From: an uncultured Oscillospiraceae bacterium
Lineage (GTDB): Bacteria > Bacillota > Clostridia > Oscillospirales > Acutalibacteraceae
Assembly: GCA_900539425.1 (NCBI GenBank)
Contig: UQBX01000007.1
Location: 9,050 to 73,049, forward strand
Reading direction: 5' to 3'
DNA length: 64,000 nucleotides
Shown: piece by piece, positions 59,051 through 64,000 of the stretch
Numbering within the stretch: position 1 is the first letter of the stretch
How the letters are laid out: every line of letters begins with the position of its first letter
Position numbers and translations under genes: made by a program
The notes under the pieces: model-generated
What the model was told of the DNA's origin: nothing
Database searches by the model: none
The model's input: the letters and a program-made list of their open reading frames with translations, nothing else

Positions 59051-59190
59051 TGACGAGTAGAACTAAATGTTCTTAAATGAAAGAAATTATATTAATAAAA
59101 TGCATTAATGTGAAAATTTATTTTCAAGCCTTGTTACAACAATATTTTTACATTGCTTTTTGTATAATTTTTTAATCACGGGGTGATAAA

Positions 59191-59850
59191 ATGAAACAGA
59201 TTGCGGCAGGCAGTGCTGAAAATTATGTTTTTTGTGTTGAAAAACAGATCAAGGACGGCTTTGATTTTGAAGCAAAGTCACGCAATCTGTATACGGGTAA
59301 ATTTTATGATGTGCGCTTCTGCGGCAGAAAAAAATATTTGTTTTATATATTCGATAAAAGGCAGTGGAATGTTTATTTCATGAAAAGAGATTTTGAGTAT
59401 TACCCGTCTGCTTTTAAAGGAACGAATGATTTCATCCGCCTTGAAAAAGATATAAACAGCGGCACTGTAAAGCCAGAGCTGATTGTGCGCGGCACAAAGG
59501 TAAAAAGGTACCGTTCAAACGGCGGCGCAAAAATAGAACTGCCGGATTTTCCGTTTTTCTATCCGCCGGAATTGAGCCGCCTTGATTACGATACTCAGAA
59601 AAAACGATATAATTATTCTGATGCGCCTAAGTATCTTATAACCGCACGTAAATCAAGATACATAAAGCCCGGTTCTGCCCCAAGTCTGTATATTTTCGGC
59701 TGTAACAATGATGAACTTTATAAAAGTATTTGCACAGGAAGATCCATATGCGTTACACATACTTATGAGAATGAAAGAGCGGTCGCCGTAAGCAAATGTG
59801 TAAACAGTTATGATATTATTCCTTTTCAGCATTGCCTCAAAACTCTGTAA
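59191..59850 (+). CDS. Protein of unknown function
   Basis: I do not recognise this 219-residue protein. It is soluble-looking, basic and rich in Tyr, Phe, Lys and Arg, with no signal peptide or membrane span. The N-terminal part (YTGKFYDVRFCGRKKYLFYIF) looks like a small beta barrel. The middle has FPFFYPPELSRLDYDTQKKRY, and seven Cys are spread along the chain without a metal-site pattern. GGGGTGATAA precedes the ATG, TATAAT lies about 25 bases upstream, and codon use is like its neighbours. It is monocistronic. Confidence 0.75.
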   Translation: MKQIAAGSAENYVFCVEKQIKDGFDFEAKSRNLYTGKFYDVRFCGRKKYLFYIFDKRQWNVYFMKRDFEYYPSAFKGTNDFIRLEKDINSGTVKPELIVRGTKVKRYRSNGGAKIELPDFPFFYPPELSRLDYDTQKKRYNYSDAPKYLITARKSRYIKPGSAPSLYIFGCNNDELYKSICTGRSICVTHTYENERAVAVSKCVNSYDIIPFQHCLKTL

Positions 59851-59870
59851 TTTAATACTTTTCGCATGAC

Positions 59871-59899
59871 TTGCATAAATCGTAATGTGCTGATATAAT
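59871..59899 (+). promoter_or_regulatory. Promoter of the flavin reductase-like gene
   Basis: TTGCAT, 17 bases and TATAAT end 20 bases before the TTG start at 59920. Confidence 0.6.
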
Positions 59900-59919
59900 A
59901 ATTTCTTGAGGTGATTGTT

Positions 59920-60426
59920 TTGAAACAGATCAATATACGTGAATTGAATGAAAATGCGGTAAAGCTTATTAGTGATGACTGGGCGCTTCTCACCGCAGCA
60001 GATGAGAGTAAAAATTCATGCAATCCCATGACTGTATCATGGGGCGGCTTAGGCGAACTTTGGGGCAAAGATACTGCTACGGTATATGTAAGGGAAAGCA
60101 GATATACAAAGGCTCTTATGGATAAAGAGGATTATTTTTCACTCTGCTTTTTTGATAAAGAATATAAAAGCGCACTCAGTTTCTGCGGCTCACACAGCGG
60201 CAGGGATTGCGATAAGGTAAAGGAAACAGGGCTGACACCTGCTTATGACGAAAAAGCGCCTTATTTCAAAGAGGCAAAAATTGTGCTTATCTGCAAAAAG
60301 AGAGCATGCCTTTATATGGATGAAAAAAGCTTTCTTGATGATGAAATAATGCCAAAGTGGTATGCAGATAAAGATATGCATTATATATATTTCGCTGAGA
60401 TAGAAAAAGTGTTGATTTCAGAATAG
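59920..60426 (+). CDS. Flavin reductase-like FMN-binding protein
   Basis: This 168-residue flavin reductase (FlaRed) split-barrel protein has the FMN-binding NPMTVSWGGLGELWGKDTATVYVRESRYT segment (about 35-63) and FSLCFFD with SGRDCDK. It probably binds FMN and transfers electrons or reduces an unknown partner. The start is TTG at 59920, set by GAGGTGA five bases upstream; GTG at 59911 overlaps that site. The 3' end contains the SRP RNA promoter. Confidence 0.85.
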   Translation: MKQINIRELNENAVKLISDDWALLTAADESKNSCNPMTVSWGGLGELWGKDTATVYVRESRYTKALMDKEDYFSLCFFDKEYKSALSFCGSHSGRDCDKVKETGLTPAYDEKAPYFKEAKIVLICKKRACLYMDEKSFLDDEIMPKWYADKDMHYIYFAEIEKVLISE

Positions 60427-60440
60427 TTTTAGTATATAAT
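60412..60440 (+). promoter_or_regulatory. Promoter of SRP RNA
   Basis: TTGATT (60412-60417), 17 bases and TATAAT (60435-60440). The -35 box lies inside the last codons of the flavin reductase gene. Confidence 0.75.
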
Positions 60441-60458
60441 ATATATGCAGCTCAGAGC

Positions 60459-60595
60459 GGTTGCATTTTCAGCGTAGCGTATGGGCCCTGTGCGACGGGA
60501 TGCTACGAACCTTGTCAGGCGGGGAACCGAGCAGCAATAAGTGGATTATTCTGTGCGCCGCAGACAAGTCTGTACGTTACGCTGAGAATGCAACC
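60459..60595 (+). ncRNA. ffs: Signal recognition particle RNA, small (4.5S-like) form
   Basis: The 5' and 3' ends pair over about 23 bases (GGTTGCAT... with ...ATGCAACC), enclosing the conserved helix-8 core: GTCAGG, CGG, the tetraloop GGAA (60523-60526), CCG and AGCAGC. This is the Ffh-binding S domain. The continuous end helix leaves no room for the Alu domain of the 270-base Bacillus SRP RNA. A position just upstream of dnaX is common in Firmicutes. Exact ends are estimated from the pairing. Confidence 0.92.
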
Positions 60596-60628
60596 GTGTT
60601 TTTTGTATAACCGAAAGGAGGGTGTTAT

Positions 60629-62344
60629 ATGTATCAGGCTTTGTACAGAAAATACAGGCCAAAGGTCTTTTCTGATGTTTGCGGGCAGGAGCATATAACT
60701 TCTACCCTGCTTAATGAAATAAGAGACGGCCGTGTTTCCCACGCTTATCTTTTTACGGGCTCAAGGGGAACGGGCAAAACTACCTGTGCAAAAATACTTG
60801 CAAAGGCGGTTAACTGTGAAAACAGCAATAACGGAGAGCCTTGCAATGAATGTGAGATGTGCCGCGGACTTGATGACGGCACAATCTATGATGTTGTTGA
60901 AATAGACGCCGCGTCAAATAACGGTGTAGACAATATACGTGAACTGCGCGAAGAGGCAAATTATACTCCCTCAAGGGGCAAATACCGTGTTTATATCATA
61001 GACGAGGTTCATATGCTCTCTCAGGGCGCGTTTAATGCTCTTCTCAAAACACTTGAGGAGCCGCCTGCTCATGTAATATTTATACTTGCAACTACTGAAG
61101 TGCATAAGCTTCCTGCCACCATTCTTTCCCGCTGTCAGCGTTTTGATTTTAAACGTATCCAGCCTGAAACTATGGCAAAGCGCCTTGAAGAGGTTGCTTC
61201 AATGGAAAGTATCAGCCTTACCCCCGAAGCGGCAATACTTATTTCAAGAATTGCAGACGGCGGTATGAGAGACGCACTTTCAATACTTGACCAGTGTGCA
61301 GGCAGAAACGAAGAAATAAACGAAGAACTTGTTTCACGTGTTGCGGGTATTGCAGGCCGTGAGGCACTCTATGAACTTTCCGCAGCCATTGCGGATAAAG
61401 ACAGCGGCAAGGCGCTTTCAATTATAGCCGACCTTCATCAGAACAGCTATGATATGGAACGCCTGTGCGTTGAAATGATAAATCATTTCAGAAATTTCCT
61501 TATCGTTAAAACTGTTAAGGACAGCAGAGAACTTATTATATGTACTGATGATGAATACAGCCGTATAAAGCAGAATTCAGGCAAATTCACACTTCCGGGA
61601 GTTATCCATGCGCTTGATCTTTTTCAGGATACTCTTGTAACTATAAAAGGCGGCGCAAATTCAAGAATTGAAATGGAAATGAGCTTTATCAAGCTTTGCG
61701 AGCCTAAGCTTGATGAGTCCTCTGATTCCGTGCTTGAAAGAATAGCGGAGCTTGAAAACGCCGTTAAAAACCGCAGTTTTGCGCCGGCAAATGCACCTGT
61801 AACTCAGGCACCTCAGAAACCTGTTCAAAAAGCGGATGAAAGCACACCGACGGATACGGAAAAAATTCAGCCCACAGTCAATGTTGATAAAGCGGCTGAA
61901 ACAAATACATCAGTAAATGAAAATAGCATAAAAGAACCCGAACAGCATATCCCGCAGGAGAAACCGCAGGCTGCGCAGCAGGATGTTCAGCCGCAGCCGC
62001 AGTTGCAGGGCACTTTCTCACCCGAGCAGAAGGAATTTTCACAGTGGGCAGACTTTATGGAGGAGATATATAAAAAGGATATCGCTCTTTACGGTGTGCT
62101 CAACGGCTCCGCAGGATATACGCGCGGCGAATACTTTCTTATTGAAAGCAAGAATAATGCTCTCAGAGATTTTATAAAGATACCCACACACTCTAAGGCA
62201 ATAAAAAATGCACTTTACAGTATTACGGGAAACCATTATAAACTCGGTCTTTTTAAACGTAAAACAGAGGAGAGCAAAAAGCGTGACCCACTTGAGGACC
62301 TTATTCTGAAAGCGCAGGGAAATACCGATATTGATATTAATTAA
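60629..62344 (+). CDS. dnaX: DNA polymerase III subunits gamma/tau
   Basis: This 571-residue clamp-loader ATPase has Walker A GSRGTGKTTCAK (about 45-56), a zinc module (C-x8-C-x2-C-x2-C around NEPCNECEMC), Walker B IIDEVHML, sensor 1 LATTEVHKLPATILSRCQ, and domain III. A Gln/Pro/Thr-rich linker (about 385-465) leads to a C-terminal tau-like domain. AAGGAGGG precedes the ATG. It is the first gene of dnaX-ybaB-recR. Confidence 0.96.
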   Translation: MYQALYRKYRPKVFSDVCGQEHITSTLLNEIRDGRVSHAYLFTGSRGTGKTTCAKILAKAVNCENSNNGEPCNECEMCRGLDDGTIYDVVEIDAASNNGVDNIRELREEANYTPSRGKYRVYIIDEVHMLSQGAFNALLKTLEEPPAHVIFILATTEVHKLPATILSRCQRFDFKRIQPETMAKRLEEVASMESISLTPEAAILISRIADGGMRDALSILDQCAGRNEEINEELVSRVAGIAGREALYELSAAIADKDSGKALSIIADLHQNSYDMERLCVEMINHFRNFLIVKTVKDSRELIICTDDEYSRIKQNSGKFTLPGVIHALDLFQDTLVTIKGGANSRIEMEMSFIKLCEPKLDESSDSVLERIAELENAVKNRSFAPANAPVTQAPQKPVQKADESTPTDTEKIQPTVNVDKAAETNTSVNENSIKEPEQHIPQEKPQAAQQDVQPQPQLQGTFSPEQKEFSQWADFMEEIYKKDIALYGVLNGSAGYTRGEYFLIESKNNALRDFIKIPTHSKAIKNALYSITGNHYKLGLFKRKTEESKKRDPLEDLILKAQGNTDIDIN

Positions 62345-62370
62345 GATTTAGATAGATTAAGGAGAAAATT

Positions 62371-62715
62371 ATGAAAGCAAGACTTCCAAAAGGTATGGGC
62401 GGCGGCCCGCAGAATATGCAGGCAATGCTCAAGCAGGCTCAGCAGATGCAGGAAAATATCGAAAAGAAAAAGGCAGAGCTTGAAGAAAAAGATTACGTTG
62501 TTTCATCGGGCGGAGGAATGGTAGAGGTTACCGTTACCGGCAAGCACGAGATAAAGGCTATCGGCATTAATCCTGAGGTTGTAGACCCCGAGGATGTTGA
62601 AATGCTTGAAGATATGCTCATGGCGGCTCTTAACGAAGCTATGCGCAAAATAGATGAGGACGAGGAAAGAGAACTCTCTGCCGTAACAGGCGGGCTCAAT
62701 ATTCCCGGCCTTTAA
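62371..62715 (+). CDS. YbaB/EbfC nucleoid-associated protein
   Basis: This 114-residue DNA-binding protein of the YbaB/EbfC family has MLKQAQQMQENIEKKKAELEEKDYVVSSGGGMVEVTVTG and VVDPEDVEMLEDMLMAALNEA. It is a dimeric nucleoid protein nearly always found between dnaX and recR. AAGGAG precedes the ATG. An N-terminal Gly/Met-rich stretch is typical. Confidence 0.95.
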   Translation: MKARLPKGMGGGPQNMQAMLKQAQQMQENIEKKKAELEEKDYVVSSGGGMVEVTVTGKHEIKAIGINPEVVDPEDVEMLEDMLMAALNEAMRKIDEDEERELSAVTGGLNIPGL

Positions 62716-62729
62716 TAAAAGGTGTAACT

Positions 62730-63329
62730 ATGGCGTATAATTTGGCGCCTTTGCAAAATCTCATAGACCAGTTTGAGCGCATGCCGGGTATCGGGCTTAA
62801 AACAGCTCAGAGAATGGCGTTTTATGTGCTCGGGCTTTCCAAGGATGAGGCAAATGAATTTGCAAAGGCAATTACTGATGCTCATACAAAAATAAGGCAG
62901 TGCAAAATCTGCTGTGATCTTGCGGATGATGAGCTTTGCCCTATATGCAAGAGCGAAACAAGGGATAAAAGCGTTATATGCGTTGTTGAGGATCCCCGTG
63001 ATGTTGCCGCAATAGAGCGCACTCACGAGTATAACGGCACTTACCATGTGTTGCACGGCGCTATTTCGCCTATGGATAATATCGGCCCTGATCAGATAAG
63101 AATTAAAGAACTCCTTGCCCGTTTGAATGACGGCACGGTTGATGAAGTTATAATGGCAACAAATCCAACCGTGGAGGGAGAGGCTACGGCTATGTATATA
63201 AGCCGGCTTTTAAAGCCTATGGGTATCACCGTATCAAGGCTTGCTTACGGTGTGCCGGTGGGTGCAGACCTTGAGTATGCGGACGAGGTAACTCTTTCTC
63301 GTGCGCTTGAGGGCAGAAGCGTTATCTGA
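62730..63329 (+). CDS. recR: Recombination mediator RecR
   Basis: This 199-residue RecFOR component has a helix-hairpin-helix (RMPGIGLKTAQRMAFYVL, about 17-34), a four-Cys zinc finger (CKICC...CPIC, C58-C73), and a Toprim domain with VVEDPRDV and the NPTVEGEATAMY acidic motif. It loads RecA onto gapped DNA with RecO. AAAGGTG precedes the ATG, 14 bases after ybaB. Confidence 0.96.
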   Translation: MAYNLAPLQNLIDQFERMPGIGLKTAQRMAFYVLGLSKDEANEFAKAITDAHTKIRQCKICCDLADDELCPICKSETRDKSVICVVEDPRDVAAIERTHEYNGTYHVLHGAISPMDNIGPDQIRIKELLARLNDGTVDEVIMATNPTVEGEATAMYISRLLKPMGITVSRLAYGVPVGADLEYADEVTLSRALEGRSVI

Positions 63330-63358
63330 TATGAATAGAACGAAAGGAGTGATGGGCG

Positions 63359-63826
63359 GTGAACGCAAAAAAAGACGATGTTCAGGTTGTGGCAAGAAAC
63401 AAAAAAGCCTATCACGACTATTTTGTTCTTGACACTTATGAAGCAGGAATAGAGCTTTACGGAACGGAGATAAAATCCATCCGTCAGGGTAGAGTGAACC
63501 TCAAAGATTCATACTGCGGTGTTGATGACGGTGAAATGTTTGCACTCAGCATGCATATTTCACCGTATGAGCAGGGAAATATATTTAACAGAGATCCTAT
63601 GCGCAGAAAGAGACTTTTGCTTCATAAAAAAGAAATATTAAAGCTTTTTCAGCAAAGTCAGCAGCAGGGGCTCAGTATAGTTCCTCTTGAGCTTTATATA
63701 AAAAACGGCAGGGCAAAGCTCCAGATAGGGCTCTGCAAAGGTAAAAAGCTTCACGATAAGCGTGAAACAGCCGCAAAAAAAGACGCTCAGCGTGATATTG
63801 AACGCGCAATGAAAGAGCGCAGATAA
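63359..63826 (+). CDS. smpB: tmRNA-binding protein SmpB
   Basis: This 155-residue beta-barrel partner of tmRNA in ribosome rescue has the conserved NKKAYHDYFVLDTYEAGIELYGTEIKSIR, the SPYEQGN block and the C-terminal GKKLHDKRETAAKKDAQRD tail that mimics an mRNA codon path. The GTG start at 63359 follows AAAGGAG. ssrA begins three bases after its stop, so the protein and its RNA are probably co-transcribed. Confidence 0.96.
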   Translation: MNAKKDDVQVVARNKKAYHDYFVLDTYEAGIELYGTEIKSIRQGRVNLKDSYCGVDDGEMFALSMHISPYEQGNIFNRDPMRRKRLLLHKKEILKLFQQSQQQGLSIVPLELYIKNGRAKLQIGLCKGKKLHDKRETAAKKDAQRDIERAMKERR

Positions 63827-63829
63827 TAT

Positions 63830-64000
63830 GGGGATGAAAGGATTTCGACTGGGGCAAGGAGTCTTGGTAAGCATGCAGAGGAGCTGCACCGCTTTAAAAG
63901 CAGCAACCTAAAATTAACTGACAACAATAGATCAGTAGCTTTGGCTGCGTAATTGCAGCCTTCGTCCGTCCGTTGAGTGCCGCGGCTTCGGAACGGGCGT
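63830..64000 (+). ncRNA. ssrA: tmRNA (ssrA), 5' part, cut by the window end
   Basis: GGGGATGAAAGGATTTCGACTGGG is the conserved tRNA-like 5' end. The tag frame downstream reads D-N-N-R-S-V-A-L-A-A then TAA, counting from the GAC at about 63921 as the resume codon. That codon choice is by analogy with Bacillus tmRNA. With the alanine carried by the charged tmRNA the tag would be A-DNNRSVALAA. Pseudoknots and the 3' acceptor half lie partly or wholly outside the window. Confidence 0.94.

Overview
The window is a compact chromosomal segment from a spore-forming member of the Clostridia, most likely a gut-type Oscillospirales/Ruminococcaceae relative. The sporulation genes yqfC, yqfD, a ylbJ-like gene, a PdaA-like deacetylase and an alpha/beta SASP support this, as do strong GGAGG ribosome binding sites, sigma-A promoters with 16-18 base spacers and Firmicute-style gene neighbourhoods. 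The genus is inference. I see no rRNA, tRNA, insertion sequence, prophage or CRISPR array.

Layout. 1-3207: the end of purC, purB and a sodium-pump pair (oadB with a small oadG-like gene). 3273-5794: divergent sporulation genes. 5852-14199: two transcription units for glucuronate/mannonate breakdown (uxuA-uxuB and uxaC-kdgK-kdgA, ending in KDPG cleavage), separated by lemA, a DUF2207 gene and a LOG-family gene. 14365-18670, minus strand: nitroreductase, HD nucleotidase, aspS, hisS. 18721-23654, minus: an mgsA-like gene lacking catalytic residues, then the rod-shape operon mreB-mreC-mreD-mrdA. 23859-25915, minus: pdaA-like and prfB. 26115-30124: a RING/DUF2628 membrane protein, galU, a repeat-tailed CPBP protease, tadA, SASP. 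30419-33982: hydrolase, a membrane-anchored MurF-like ligase, ddl. 34025-36998: GNAT, MATE exporter, DUF1275, ferredoxin. 37258-40733: sodium/phosphate transporter with a PhoP/PhoR-like pair and a Pho-box-like promoter. 40831-44477: an accessory stretch with two XRE regulators, a lipoyl-free E2-like acyltransferase, a repeat-tailed membrane protein and an Ltp-domain protein divergent from an XRE gene. 44563-48648, minus: three cell-surface proteins (GH16, Big_2/propeller, TcaA-like). 48855-53509: nucleotidyltransferase, HAD phosphatase, two flavoproteins. 53731-57403: rpmG-secE-nusG-rplK-rplA, then rplJ-rplL behind an L10 leader. 57496-60426: lipoprotein tyrosine phosphatase, XRE, an unknown protein, flavin reductase. 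60459-64000: SRP RNA, dnaX, ybaB, recR, smpB and the start of tmRNA (ssrA).

Most of the window is housekeeping. The parts that deserve a second look are: the Ltp/XRE divergent module with two operator copies exactly 21 bp apart; the MgsA homologue in which two active-site aspartates are replaced; four membrane proteins with Gln/Asn/Tyr/Pro-rich tails; the Pho-box-like promoter of the phosphate locus; an SRP RNA that appears to lack an Alu domain despite a spore-former background; and the structured ribosomal-protein leaders.
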